A DNA stretch of 64,000 nucleotides from positions 51,725,377 to 51,789,376 of the forward strand of contig NC_063168.1 in NCBI RefSeq assembly GCF_023159225.1. The letters run 5' to 3'. Below, piece after piece: positions 22,716 to 35,099 of this stretch. The position numbers and the translations under genes were made by a program. Origin of the DNA: Perognathus longimembris pacificus (lineage: Eukaryota > Chordata > Mammalia > Rodentia > Heteromyidae). Numbering within the stretch: position 1 is the first letter of the stretch; each line of letters begins with the position of its first letter. The notes under the pieces are model-generated. The model saw nothing but the letters and a program-made list of their open reading frames with translations, searched no databases and had not been told where the DNA came from.

Positions 22716-23689
22716 AAACAACACCAAAAATTATACAATGGTAACACAATGGCAAGCTCATAGAGGACATGGGAAATATTCTCTCCATGTTCTGGAGGTA
22801 GGAGTGCACTTCCATTATAGGCGGAGCTTGAAGTCTTATTCCCTTGTCCTCTGCGCATGCCCCAGGCTTGTAGTCGCAGCTTCAAAACACTAGCAGCAAA
22901 AGCCTACACCAGAGACTCTTGGTTGATGCTGGTCTGCTCAAGAAACCTTCCCAAAGGAGAAGGAAACACAGTGCAGCCTGGCTCCCAGATACAAATTGAT
23001 AATCCAAAAGTTGCATCTGGGCAATCAAGACCTGTCTGCATGCAATAAGGCAGGAGAAGAGACGGTCCCATGGTTTCCATTTGACAGTTCAGACTGTCAC
23101 ATCATTGCTGTTCTCCATGGAAGGTTTAGCTAACAAGTTCAGGCAGGGAATGAAGATGCCAGCATATTAGAAGGGGCTAAGTTTAGTATCAAAAAAAAAA
23201 TCTGTGGGAGGGCTGCTGTCTAGAGCTGCTGAAGACAGTCTGCTTAATTAAAATCAATTCTTTAACCCTTATCTGCTCTCATCTCCTACTATTGCATTTG
23301 AAGGTTTTCCAGCTCATTCAGCATGCACAATTAATTAGTAAGTTATACCTTAAGGTTTATGAAGGAAATTTCGAGGCATTATTTGTAATAATGGAAACAA
23401 AACAAATATCTTGAGATCCCACAGAACAAGACAGAAGAATGAATACACCACCCTAGAAACTGATGGCTGTCTCCTGTACTTATCCAGTGCTGACTTCTCA
23501 TGTTTCTAAAAAACCAAATTATCCCTTTGGTCTTCTACAGAACGCTCACTAGACCTGGCTTTCATAGCTTTGTGATCTGTTTTCAGGTAAACAATTATTT
23601 TATATGCAAAGAGCTTCCTAAATTATTCATGTGCTACCTATGTTAAAAAGTATCCTTTAAAAAAATAGTCCTACTAGCCAGATCTATCC

Positions 23690-23870
23690 TAGCCAGATAT
23701 GGTTGTACACGTCTGTAATCCCAGATACTCAGGGATCAGAGGTAGGAGGATTTTGGTTAGAGACCAACTATGCAAAAGACTGCCAAACACAAAATAAATA
23801 AAAAAGGCTGAGGGCATGGCTCAAGTAGTAGAATGCTGTGGGAAGCCCAGAGTTCAATCCCCACTAATTC
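23690..23870 (+). repeat. B1-ID composite SINE
   Basis: The B1-like half (GTCTGTAATCCCAGATACTC) is followed by an ID/tRNA-like half (CATGGCTCAAGTAGTAGAAT, AGAGTTCAATCCCCA). Confidence 0.7.
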
Positions 23871-23874
23871 TTTT

Positions 23875-23954
23875 TCTTCTTCTTCTTCTTCTTCTTCTTC
23901 TTCTTCTTCTTCTTCTTCTTCTTCTTCTTCTTCTTCTTCTTCTTCTTCTTCTTC

Positions 23955-23996
<42 letters not shown>
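23875..23996. repeat. Compound (TTC)n(ATC)n microsatellite
   Basis: About 27 TTC units switch abruptly to about 13 ATC units. On the minus (TMEM178A sense) strand this is GAT then GAA. The poly-Ser and poly-Leu/His frames across it are artefacts. Confidence 0.97.
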
Positions 23997-23999
<3 letters not shown>

Positions 24000-24867
24000 C
24001 AGAGGCTATTGTCCAGTCTGGACACCCTCTGACAGGGGTTGTGGCATGGGGCCTTTCTAGAGTTAGAAGCAAATTCGCACTTCCTTGATGTATATAGAGA
24101 CAGAAATTAAAAAAAAAAATCAGGGTGTAACTAATAAAGGAAGAGCAATGGGGGAGGTTTTCAATGACCAGGAAGCCCCAGGAGAGGTGTGAAGAAATCC
24201 TCAGGGAAGTCTAGTCTCTTTTCCTTTGCTATTCTTGCTTGCTCCCGCGGAGTTTAAATGCATCCCTCAAGCACTCACATCCCCTAGGCAGCTAGAAACC
24301 CCCATCTTCCTTCCAAACTTTAGGAACTGGTTGTAGCTTCCTGAGCTACAGTCCCAGCAGCCTCTGTACATTCACCTGAATGTGGCAAAGCTAACTTCAT
24401 TTTCTGCTCAGAGCTGTGCAGGGACCACAGGATGACTCCAGAATGTCTTGTCAGCACGCTTGTGAAGATCTGGACCCAGGACATGTCACTGTGTGGAGAG
24501 TAGGGAGACCAAAGGGCCCCAGCCTGTGTCATGTAAGTCTTCGGAGGAGCACAGCAGAAAGCAAAGCGTCACCTCTGAAAGACAGAGGCACGGAAGCTGG
24601 CATCAGCCCTAGAGGAGTACTGGCGCTTGTATGAACACAGGCTCGAACCCATTACACTGGGAGGTGGCAGAAAAGCTGGCTTGAGTAACAGCTCCAGATA
24701 AGCTTTTAAAATGGCCGTCCTAGGGAGGAGTCATCCTAATGCTGGGTGTATTAACACACTAATTTTTTGTGAAAGGAAAGATCTGCGGCCGTCTTTAGCT
24801 AGTATTCATCATCAGCTCAACTCCTGGATTCTTATTTGAGTACTGAATATGTTTATTTTATTTCATT

Positions 24868-25063
24868 GTGCTGGTACTGGGGCTTGAACTCAGGGCCTTG
24901 TGCTCTGGCTTAGCTTATTCCACCTCTACTTCTGACTTTTTTGATGAGAAATGAAAGTCTCACGGATTTGTCTGCCCAAGCTGGCTTTCAAACTAAGAGA
25001 CTCAGAACTCAGCCTCCTGAGTAGCTAGGATTATGAGCATGAGCCACCAGTGCCTGACTTATT
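24868..25063 (-). repeat. B1-Geo composite SINE, diverged
   Basis: It reads GGGCTTGAACTCAGGGCCTT, then AAAGTCTCACGGAT, then CCTGAGTAGCTAGGATTATG in reverse orientation. Confidence 0.8.
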
Positions 25064-25295
25064 TTTTAGTTAATATGTATTTGAAATATGAGAGAGTCTC
25101 ATTGTGCCACTTCCAAATATACATACTGTACTTTGAACAAATTCACTCCTTCTATCCTCCCTTTTTCCAAAAATCATTTAGATAGACAAATAGATGATTT
25201 GTAGATATACTTTGTACACCTATGTTATATTCCATACATAATACCTTTCAATTAATTCCTCACTTTTTATTAGATAAAAATATTTTTCACCTCTT

Positions 25296-25544
25296 TTTTT
25301 TTTTTTTTTTTTTTTTGGTTGGTTGTGGGGCTTAAACTCTGGGCCTGAACACTGTTCCTGAGCTCTTCAGCTCAAGGCTAGCTACCACTTTGAGCCACAG
25401 CGCCACTTCCAGTTTTCTGGTGGTTTTATTAGAGCTAAGAGTCTCCTGAACTTTCTTGCCCAGGCTGGCTTTGAACTGCGATCCTCAGATCTCAGCCTCC
25501 AGAGTAGCTAGAACTACAGGTAGGAGCCACCAGCACCCAGCTGT
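25296..25544 (-). repeat. B1-Geo composite SINE, full length with target-site duplication
   Basis: A poly(T) start is followed by the Geo half (GAGCCACAGCGCCACTTCC), the linker AGAGCTAAGAGTCTCC, and the B1 half ending in CACCAGCACCCAGC. The flank TTTCACCTCTT is duplicated at 25285-25295 and 25545-25555. Confidence 0.9.
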
Positions 25545-25559
25545 CTTTCACCTCTTAAT

Positions 25560-25880
25560 TACAAAATAAAAATCCCTATCTATGTCTCCACACCCCTCCC
25601 AATTTCAGGCTTTTAAGACACTCTGCTGAAAACCTTTTTAGCAATTTCCATCACCCTCAGCTTCAAACTCAAGCTTTTCACCAAGAAAGCCCTGAAGATC
25701 TGGCCACTAACTACAGCTGTGGCCTTCCGTGAGGCTCTCTGTTGCTTGGCTCCCCTCTCGCCTGCCATCTTCCTCCTGGGTTTGGCACTGATGCCTTCCT
25801 GGTCCTGCTATACACTCCCAACCACTGGCGACTTCTCACGAGCTGGCTCAGATGTGGCCATCTCAGCAAAACCGTCCTGA
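25560..25880 (+). repeat. LINE-2-like fragment
   Basis: Resembles an L2 interior: AAGCCCTGAAGATCTGGCCA, CTCTCGCCTGCCATCTTCC and CTTCCTGGTCCTGCTATACA. The open frames here are not supported as genes. Confidence 0.45.
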
Positions 25881-26458
25881 AGTTCACGCTGCTTCTGCAG
25901 GAAATATACCACTTTATCACCATCACATATCATTGTTTGTGGTGCTGCACAGTAGAAATGAACAGGGATTTTTGCCAACCTGATTTGCTGCATGTCTCTC
26001 ATACCTACATGTCCTCTAACAAGGTCTGTAGAGGTAAATGAATGGATGAATGGATGTTGTAAGGAATGGTCACTGGGACATGAACTTTGAGCTGACTTTC
26101 ACACAAGGAATGGACCACATTTCCCTATCACCTTTTCTCCTCAAGGGCCTCTGATAAGCCAGTGGTCCACCTTTACCAAGAGACCATTGTTTGGGACAGA
26201 AGGAAAGAATAAAACAGAAAAGGTAAAAAATAAAAACAGACTTGGCTCTAGTGGAGCTTAAAATCATGTCACTTCCATCTGACTGACATGCTACAAGTGA
26301 TGATGGGGGAATCTGCATTTTTTACACTACCATTTTCTTTAACTTCTGCACTTTCCACCAAAGCCAAATGAACTTCTATTTGCTCATGTCACCAGTGAAA
26401 CCAAAATTAACAGGGAGAACCCAGAGCAAAGCTCACTGCAGGCAAAGCCCCTTGACTA

Positions 26459-26656
<198 letters not shown>

Positions 26657-26874
26657 TCAAAGGAACAGTCAGGAAAGTGACTGGCAATTGTGGAACAAAG
26701 AAATAACTTTGCATGCATCCTGAAAATAAGTTGCATGGATAGGCTTGGAGCCTGTAAGGTTTGAAAGGTTTGGGAAATTCTCTTTCCAGGTATCCGTGGG
26801 TATCACAAAGGCAAGAGTCAGATCTACCTCCTATGAGTCTATGGAGAGGAGACTATTGAAAACAGAACACACTG

Positions 26875-27240
26875 GTCACCATTAGCTCATATCTGTATTC
26901 CAGAGATTGTCAAGGCCAGCCTGGGCAGAAAAGGCTGTTAGACCCAATCTACAAGATAACCAGTAAAGGGGCTGGGAATGTGGCCTAGTGGCAAGAGTGC
27001 TTGACTCCTATACAGAAAGCCCTGGGTTCGATTCCCCAGCACTACATATACAGAAAATGGCCAGAAGTGGCGCTGTGGCTCAAGTGGCAGAGTGCTAGCC
27101 TTGAGCAAAAAGAAGCCAGGGACAGTGCTCAGGCCCTGAGTCCAAGCCCAGGACTGGCAAAAAAAAAAAAAAGATAACCAGTAAAAATAACAACAAAAAA
27201 ATAAGCTGGAGGTATGGCTTGCATGGTAGAGCACCTGATT
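26875..27240 (+). repeat. B1-ID composite SINE, split by an IDL-Geo insertion
   Basis: The B1-like half includes AAGGCCAGCCTGGGCAGAAA. The element is interrupted at 26968, in its linker, and resumes at 27171 to end in an ID-like half (GCTGGAGGTATGGCTTGCAT). A purine-rich tail follows. Confidence 0.78.
26968..27170 (+). mobile_element. IDL-Geo SINE, full length, nested
   Basis: Same two-monomer structure, with TGGCCTAGTGGCAAGAGTGC and GGTTCGATTCCCCAGCAC. The flank AAGATAACCAGTAAA is duplicated at 26953-26967 and 27171-27185. Confidence 0.93.
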
Positions 27241-27335
27241 GAAGAAAAAAAAGAAGGAAAGAGAGAAAAGGAAAGAAAGAAAAAAAGAAAAGAAAGAAGA
27301 GAAAGGGGAGAGAGAAAGAGATGAGAGAGCCAAGC
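27240..27335. repeat. Purine-rich (GAAA/GAGA)n tract
   Basis: About 95 bases of A and G only, apart from rare interruptions. It lies at the 3' end of a plus-strand SINE, so it probably grew from that A-tail. Confidence 0.85.
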
Positions 27336-28010
27336 ACCTGTCCAATTGTCAAAAATTGTTACCTAAATGCTATGATTATATGATGTTTCCTTAAAACCTA
27401 GATCCCAAACATATACCCACTGCCCCTAAGGCTAGGCAACAGGTCTGAGCAAAATGCCTGGGGACTATGAACATTGCCAGGCACATGTGATCAGGGTAAG
27501 ATGCACATGGCACTGAAGTGTGGGCTTCTCTACAAATGGAGTAGTGCCCTGGCAGCTGCCATGTTGTCTTTGTATGTGTGCATAGCTCCTGGGCATCTCA
27601 GGGGTGCTACAGGGGGAAGGACGGCTTTTAGTAGCCACTTGTCTTGGTCTTAGCCTATTAGTCACATGCATCCCTTTTCTTAAACAGGACTCTTCATTTC
27701 CAGACCAGAGCATTCAAATTAAAACCAAGTGTCTTTGCTTAGAAAAGAAAATATAAACTCCATAGAGCAACCAACCAGAGTTGAAAGATATTGAGTTTAA
27801 TAGCATGAACATAACAGAAAATTATAGATCTGCATATCTGAGCAGCAGAGATTCAAAATAGCTCAGTTATTATTATTTTACAAACTCCCAATGCCTGGTG
27901 GTTTGAGTGATAGTTGTACCTTCTATGACTATTGAAAGACACAAGGGTCAGAGTGACTTTCTTAGAAACGGCCATGTACAAAACTGCTAAAAGCAGTTTC
28001 CATGAGAAAC

Positions 28011-28056
28011 CTACACACACTTACACTCGCGTGCGCGCATGCACACACACACACAG
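28011..28056. repeat. Alternating purine-pyrimidine CA/CG tract
   Basis: CACACAC steps flank a GCGTGCGCGCATGC core. Alternation of this kind favours left-handed DNA in principle. Confidence 0.8.
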
Positions 28057-28229
28057 AGAAGAGAATGTTCAAACATTGGTCTGCTGGGCTAAAATAACAA
28101 GGTATAAAGTTTTAAAGTAAAGAGGTAAGGCTCTTTTTGAGGATCTTGTGATGACTCAGTATCTATGAAATTCATCTAGACAGATTATTAAGACAAAAAG
28201 CTCCAAACATGCTTATAAAGAATTAGGAA

Positions 28230-28440
28230 GTAGCCGGGCATGGTGGCATATGCCTATAATCCCACTTGCCTGGGAGGCAGAGATAGGAGTACAGAAAATA
28301 GTGTGAGGCCCACACAGGCAAAACATGAGGCCTTATCTGAGGGGAAAAAGGAGCCCTAAAAACAGAAGGACTGAGAAATGGCTTGTGTGATGAAGCACTT
28401 GTGATTTGGGGGCTCTGAATCCAATACTTAGCACTGCCTT
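28230..28440 (+). repeat. B1-ID composite SINE
   Basis: The B1 start GCCGGGCATGGTGGCATATG is followed by an ID-like half with AATGGCTTGTGTGATGAAGC and ending in CTTAGCACTGCC. Confidence 0.72.
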
Positions 28441-29326
28441 CAAAACTCAGGATGTGAAAACACTTAGATAAGACTTTAAATTGGATGCTGTTTTATCCAA
28501 TGGCATTCCAAATCCTAAAGAATCAGAGAATTTATATTGGACCAGTGGCATGACAATAACACGCCAGCTTCCATCTATGTGATTAAGATTCAAAATAGTT
28601 TTTTGCTCTGCACAGCAATTCACTACAAAATGGAACTCTGCTTCTTCCTCTTCTACAGTAGCTTTCATCGCCATGAAACAAGATCGTTGGTCTTTGCAGC
28701 CCGTTTTGTTGGGAAAATGGGAATATCAATCTCTGATTTGGGGAATACCGAAAATAATTCAGGGTCATGTTTTGCTGTCGCACACTATCTGTCACCAGGC
28801 AGCTTGAATCAGCAGTTTCCAGGTAAATATCTACTCTTTTTAGTGTCATATTGCATGTTTCATGACAGTGAAAAGGAGTAGTTACATCCACTGAGATGTA
28901 CAGGTAATTGATACCCTTTGAGAACACACTATGACACATATTCATAAAAGAATTTTGGCAGAAATACCAAGGTTTGAGTAGGCACAGATAAATATTGCAT
29001 AAACAAAACAAAAATAAGAGCATCTGAGGTGTAATCTTATTGGTTTACTCAGACAAATGGTACGACAGTGCATATACCCTACTCACCTGTACAGACTGCA
29101 CCTGGGTATACAGGCACAGTGCTCTGTCTCACAGAAACTCACACCTGGGTTTCCCAAACTTGTCCAATAAACACATTTTGCCCATGACAAAGTAAAATGA
29201 TCTTCAGACTCTCTAACCAACTCAACTGCACCCAGAGGCTCACACAGAATAAGCATCGATCTTTCCATCCAAAGAGTGATGGGTTTGGAAAGACACCAGT
29301 TCCTCTCTGGTCCTTTCCCAGAACTA

Positions 29327-29506
<180 letters not shown>

Positions 29507-31344
29507 TTAAGACAGAATCATTTATCCTAAACTGGGTTGAAATGGGAGAGGACATACGAATCTCTCGATTACTCTCATTAAAAGAGGATAGTCAAAGTAT
29601 TCGAGACGGAAAACATAAAATAGTTCTTTTAAAAGCATGTTCTACTTTTAAATGTATGAATTTTATAAGGATGTAGATGTTCCCCTAAATACCTTCCACT
29701 ACTCAATATGGATGATTTAAACACCAAGCTACTTAAGGAGAAATGACCTATAAGTAGACAGATGGTTGGGAGAAATCAGCCCAGAATGTTAAACGAATAC
29801 ATAAATTATACTTCTGAATTTGATCCAGTCTTGAATTCTCCAATGGGTTGCACTAAAAAGTTCATTAGGAAGAGTGCTAGTTAGAAACCTGAAGATATTT
29901 TCCCATAAAGAATTTCTGCATGGTACCTTAGATAACATCATATCCCTAAATACAAACCTCCATTAACCTTGGGAAGTTAATGCTATGCCTTAATGAGAAT
30001 GTTACTCACTTGGAATATGGGTCTTAGGTGAAAGGGTAATATTGAAAGCAGCAAGAAGGAAAAATATCTTTGCCTCTCCTTAGCGGCTTGCATGACCAGC
30101 CCTAAGCTCAGTACTGTGATATAGGCGAGTGTATCTATTGGTTTATTTTATACCCTGTCTTCCTCCTGACCCCTGCCCCATGCTCATAGTACATACATTA
30201 ACATGAGCCTATTTTTCTTTTAAATCCATAGAATACTATCTGCCTTCTCTTAAAAATTCAATAACCAACAAAGCTTCCTTCTCTCATTGTAATCCATTTG
30301 GGCCAGTTGTTTGGATAAATGCAGTCTTGTTGCATTTACCTGACTTTAAAAAAGGTGAGTGAATGCCAGCACTCTAACCCTGACAGCTGTTCAGAAAAGT
30401 AGACTCATCAATGCAATCTCTACTTGGTAGAATCTAAGTATAAGTATAAAGTGATTATTTTGAAAAATAAAACAATGAACAGAGATCACCAGGAGTCTCC
30501 TGGAAGGGTGTGAAGAATGTAAACTCCTAAACCCTCCCTACGTAATTTAAATCAAAAGATTTGGAAGGAGCCAAGAACCTGATGTTAAAAATCAAACATT
30601 TCAAGTACTCCTGAGTTCTGAGGAAAATAGTTGTTGAATCGCACATTGAAAACACTACCTAAACTACTTGATATCAAGTTTTGAAAGAAGCTGATATTTT
30701 CATAAATGAATCTGATCATTTGAATTCTCTAAAAGCTCAACATTTCTCAGGGTTTGTTTTTTCTTTTGGTCTTGTCCCTCCCCCATGGTTATAAGATATA
30801 AGGCATATCAAGAAGGTGTTTATATCTAAGTAATACATGTAAGTCAGAAAATACCTATGTTTACAAAGAGCAAATAGTCTGGTATGGGAACAATGACAAA
30901 TATGGATTGTAAACATAGTAACACAGTGTTATAACTTACATTTTTAGTCTATAAAAATACCATTCCATTTAACAATGATCCTTGAGTCGACCTTGAAACT
31001 CTGGGTAGGCAAGAAGGTTAAAACAGGGTCGAAGGCAACCTCCAAACACACAGTCTGTTGCCAGAGACTTGGGAGACTTGGTGATTCCAGATGTTTAAGA
31101 ACAACCCTGTCTGATCATTAGCTTATCACTAAGAACCAAACAAAAACTTCAGGGTCTATGCTTAACAAATACCAATTACAGAATTACTTTGGGGAAATCA
31201 CTAAGGAAACAAACATTAACAACAAAAACAAAAAAACTGGGGAGGAGAGGAGAAAACAAATTTATAGAGTTGCAATATTATGTCATATTCAGCTTTCAAT
31301 CTAACAGTGTACCTCAAGCAAAGAAATTAAAAAACAAAAACAAA

Positions 31345-31432
31345 GTATAGTGCTTGGGGATGTAGCTGAGAGACAGAGCATGTGTGTTATATGTGTGCAG
31401 TATATACAAGACCCTGGGTTTTGTTTTCATGG
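31345..31432 (+). repeat. ID-like SINE fragment, diverged
   Basis: It reads GCTTGGGGATGTAGCTGAGA, then CAAGACCCTGGGTTTTG, the order of an ID-type tRNA-derived element. Confidence 0.6.
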
Positions 31433-31437
31433 GATGA

Positions 31438-31517
31438 GTGAGGAGAGGGAGCAGAGAGAAAAGGGGAGGGGAGGGGAGGAGGAAAGGAAGGGAGAAGGGA
31501 AAGAAAGAAAGAACGTA
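31438..31517. repeat. Purine-rich (GGGGA/GAAA)n tract
   Basis: About 80 bases of A and G, with GGGGAGGGGAGGGGAGGAGG in the middle. It lies just 3' of the ID-like fragment. Confidence 0.85.
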
Positions 31518-31612
31518 TGGTTCATAAATGAAGGAAAAATAGTCCCTAGAAACTATCATTGAAGAAACCCAGACACTGGGCTTATTTGATAAAGATTTTA
31601 AATCATCTGTTT

Positions 31613-31822
31613 TTTTTTGTGTTTTTTTTTGGCCAGTCCTGGGCCTTGGACTCAGGGCCTGAGCACTGTCCCTGGCTTCTTCCCGCTCAAGGCTAGCACT
31701 CTGCCAGTTGAGCCACAGCGCCCCTTCTGGCCGTTTTCTGTATATGTGGTGCTGGGGAATCGAACCTAGGGCCTCGTGTATCTGAGGCAGGCACTCTTGC
31801 CACTAGGCTATATCCCCAGCCC
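31613..31822 (-). mobile_element. IDL-Geo SINE, full length, minus strand
   Basis: Reverse of the Geo then IDL monomers, ending in CTAGGCTATATCCCCAGCCC. The target-site duplication TAAATCATCTGTTT is at 31599-31612 and 31823-31836. It carries the GGCCCTAGGTTCG and GAGCGGGAAGAAGCC variants on its sense strand. Confidence 0.93.
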
Positions 31823-32124
31823 TAAATCATCTGTTTTAAGCATGTTCAGGGAACTCAAAGTATGAAAATGATGTCTCACCACATAGAGAATATCAGTAAG
31901 GTGATTTTAAAGACTGAAATTCTAGATTTGAAAAGTATGATAAGTGAAATGGAAAACTCGCTAAAAGGATTCAATAGAAGTTTTAAGTGGGAAGAAGAAT
32001 AGGCAAACTTGAAGATTAGTTAATTGATAGTATGCCACCTGAAGAAAATAAAGAAAAGAGAATGAAGAAAAATGAGCACAGCTTCAGACAGAATGTAAGA
32101 CGCTAGCTGTCTATAAGCATAATG

Positions 32125-32269
32125 GAGAGGAAGGAAGGAAGGGAGGGAGAGAGGGAGAGAGGGAGAGAGGGAGGGAGGGTGGGAGGGAGGGAGGGAGGGA
32201 GGGAGGGAGGGAGGGAGGGAGGGAGGGAGCGAGCGAGGGAGGGAGGGAGCGAGGGAGCGAGGGAGGGAA
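32125..32269. repeat. (GGGA)n tetranucleotide array
   Basis: About 145 bases of GGGA/GAGG units, with GGGAGGGAGGGAGGGAGGGA repeated many times and rare GAGC or GGGT interruptions. The plus strand has G-quadruplex potential. Confidence 0.96.
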
Positions 32270-33149
32270 AGAATATATGAAAAAAAAATCATCTGAAATT
32301 TCCCAGATTTGACTTTTAAAAAAGAAGCCAAAGAGATCCATACTCAGTGTAACAGAAAGTCAAGACTGAGAAGAAAGTAAGATGCCATATTCAAAAGCAT
32401 GAAAAAAAAAAACTCTCAACCAAGATTCAACACAGAGTGAAATTAGCCCTCAGAAATTTGGGGGGAGGGGGAGAGGAAGGAAGACATTTCATTTACACAA
32501 AAACTGGAAGAATTGTATATCAGACCATCTTTGCAAGAAATATTAAAGGGAATTCATTCAATTGATATGACAGTAACTGAATCCACATAAAGAAATAAAG
32601 AATACTTATAAGCATAGAGACAATATAAGTTATATCCATGTTGTGTTCATGTGTTTTCCCTATATGATTTAAAAGAAATAAGGAATAAAGCAATAATTAT
32701 GAGTGTACCAATACACATACACTGAGTAGAGCTATAATTTGACCATAACAGTTCAAGGAAAGAAAAAAGAATGGAGCTACATAGGCACAAATGTTTTATA
32801 TACTCTTGAAATTTAACTAGTATTAATGCAAACTAGATTGTTACAAATTGAGATGCCACTTTTAATTCACAGAATAACTACTTGGAAATTAACAGAAAAG
32901 ATGGTGACACAAAAAGAGATCATTAAAAAGTCCACTAAAAAAATCATTTAGGAGGTGGTAATGGAGAAACTGAGAAACAAATGCTATAAGGCATCTAGAA
33001 AACAAATTTAGATATAAACCCTACTTATCAACAAGCACATTAAATATAAATAGACCCTAGTTGCCAGTCAAAAGATGGGAGACAGTCATCATAGATAAAA
33101 CAACATAATCTAAGACATAAAACAACATAATCTACTCTCAAGAGATACA

Positions 33150-33392
33150 CTTTTTTTTTGTCAGTTGTGGGGCTTGAATTCAGAGTCTGGGCTCTGTCCT
33201 TGAGCCTCTCTATGCTCAAGGCTAGTGCTCTACCACTTGAGCCACAGCGCCACTTGCAGTTTTTGAGTGGAAAATTGGAGATAAAGAGTCTCAGGGACTT
33301 TCCTGCCCCTGTTAGCTTCAAACTGTGATCCTCAGATCTCAGCCTCCTGAGTAGCTAGGGTTATAGGCATGAGCCACCGGTGCCAGGTGAGA
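33150..33392 (-). repeat. B1-Geo composite SINE, full length
   Basis: A poly(T) start is followed by the Geo half (TTGAGCCACAGCGCCACTTG), the linker AATTGGAGATAAAGAGTCTC and the B1 half (TGAGTAGCTAGGGTTATAGG). Flanks GAGATACAC and GAGATATAC suggest a target-site duplication. Confidence 0.88.
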
Positions 33393-34299
33393 TATACTTT
33401 CAGGGGGGAAAAAAAGATGTATTGAAAGAAAAAGGATAGGACAAAATATAACATGCAAACAAACAGTAACAGAGATGGGATGCCTATACTGATATTGGCT
33501 ACAACCAACTTTCAGGTATAAATCATCACTTAGAGACAAAGATACAGTAAGCAGATTTATTACGTGTGGTTTTGACCAAGGATAGTCAAAAAGTAATAAA
33601 TAGTCAAAAGAAATTTCAAAAGCAACAATATTTCAATTTCCATGTGCACATGGCACAAGCCCAGTGGATATGGAGAAGCTCTTATTTGGGCCCATGACAT
33701 TTTAATATTTGTTTAAATCACCATATGATGGGCTGAATGTTCCCTTGCCCTGGATTTTGTGAAAAATTCTCTATGAGATGAAGTAAATGATGCCCCAAAA
33801 GGGAAAAGATAATGATCTTAAGTGATAAGGCAAAGAGTTGTGTTTAGCAGAAGGTGGGCAGCATTATGAGAAAAAGAAAATGAGTGAAGCACTTGCAGTC
33901 CAGTATTGAACTCAGTGTCTCCTAAGCAATCATGCGTTCACCTCAGCAGCAATCCCCTTGGCACCATATACCTGGGGTTAGGTTTGCTGTTATGGTGTAA
34001 TGACAAAAAGGCCAGGATAAAAGCAGTGTAAACCTATGTGTACCTGCCGACAGAGCCCCACGGTACATGAAAACACAAACAACCGAACTGCAGGAAAAAA
34101 CAATAGACAATTGAAGAATAAAAATTACAGGATCCAATAATCTACTTTCAGTAATGGTAGAGCACATAAGCAGAAGACACGAATAACACTATAAAGCCAA
34201 CTAAAAATAATAGGCATCTATAAAACACTCTACCCACAATGACATTTCTCAAGTGCAAATAGAAAATTCTTCATCTATGCACAATATATTATGAAATAA

Positions 34300-34500
34300 A
34301 CTAGCCAAGTGCCTGTGACTCATATCTAGAATTCTAGCTACTCCGGAAACTAAAATCAAAGAATCATGGTTCAGAGTCAGCCCGGTAGAAGTCTGCAAGA
34401 CTCTATCTCATGAACAACCAAGAATAAAGTCTGACTGGAAGCATGACTCACATGGTCAGCACCCATCATGTACAAGCAAAAGTCAAGAGGAAAAGAAGTA
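34300..34500 (+). repeat. Diverged B1-ID composite SINE
   Basis: The B1-like half has ATTCTAGCTACTCCGGAAAC and CAGAGTCAGCCCGGTAGAAG. A weak ID-like half has GGAAGCATGACTCACATGGT. Confidence 0.6.
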
Positions 34501-34721
34501 GCAGAGGAAGGAAAGCTTCTTAATGCACTCTATAAGTCTATAAGGCCAGTGGTCCCCTGAGACATCACAGGCAAAGTAGTAAATTATACAATATATTCTT
34601 TATGAATATATGTGCAAAAGTCCCTAACAAATCAAATTCAGCAATGTTTAAAAAAGCTATTTACTATGACCAAGAAGGACTTATCGTAGGAATGCAAGAA
34701 TTGTTCCATATATAAAAATCA

Positions 34722-34934
34722 ATTAATGTAATCCTTGCTACTCAGGAGGTTGAAATCTGAGTATCAAAGTTCAGCCTGGGCAAAAAAATCCATGAGACTA
34801 TTAATCTCTAATTAACCACCAAAAAAAAAAAAAAAAGCCAAAAGTGGAGCTGGGACTCAAGTGGTAGAATGCTAACCTTGAGCAAAAAACTCAAGGAAAG
34901 ACCCCAGGCCTGAGTTCAAGCCCTAGGACAGGTT
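34722..34934 (+). repeat. B1-Geo composite SINE, 5'-truncated
   Basis: It has AATCCTTGCTACTCAGGAGG, the linker CTCTAATTAACCACCAAAAA, and the Geo half (GGACTCAAGTGGTAGAATGC, CTGAGTTCAAGCCC). The TSD was not determined. Confidence 0.85.
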
Positions 34935-35002
34935 CACACACACACACACATGTGCATGCGCAAACGCGCGCACGCGCACACACACACACACACACACACA
35001 CA
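34935..35002. repeat. CA/CG alternating microsatellite
   Basis: CA repeats flank a TGTGCATGCGCAAACGCGCG core. This forms part of the tail region of the preceding SINE. Confidence 0.93.
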
Positions 35003-35099
35003 ATGAATGAATGCAATATACCATACCAAAAAAAGAAAATAGAAAACAGAAATCACCTGGTCATCTCAAAGACATAAAAACATTTGACAAAATCCATTT

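Noticed and set aside
23816..24088. Poly-Leu/His and poly-Ser open frames
   Set aside because: They are translations of the TTC/ATC microsatellite.
28537..29023. Overlapping 114- and 146-codon frames on opposite strands
   Set aside because: They lie inside TMEM178A intron 2, overlap each other and resemble no protein family.
32020..32341. Pro/Ser-rich minus-strand frames
   Set aside because: They are translations of the GGGA array.
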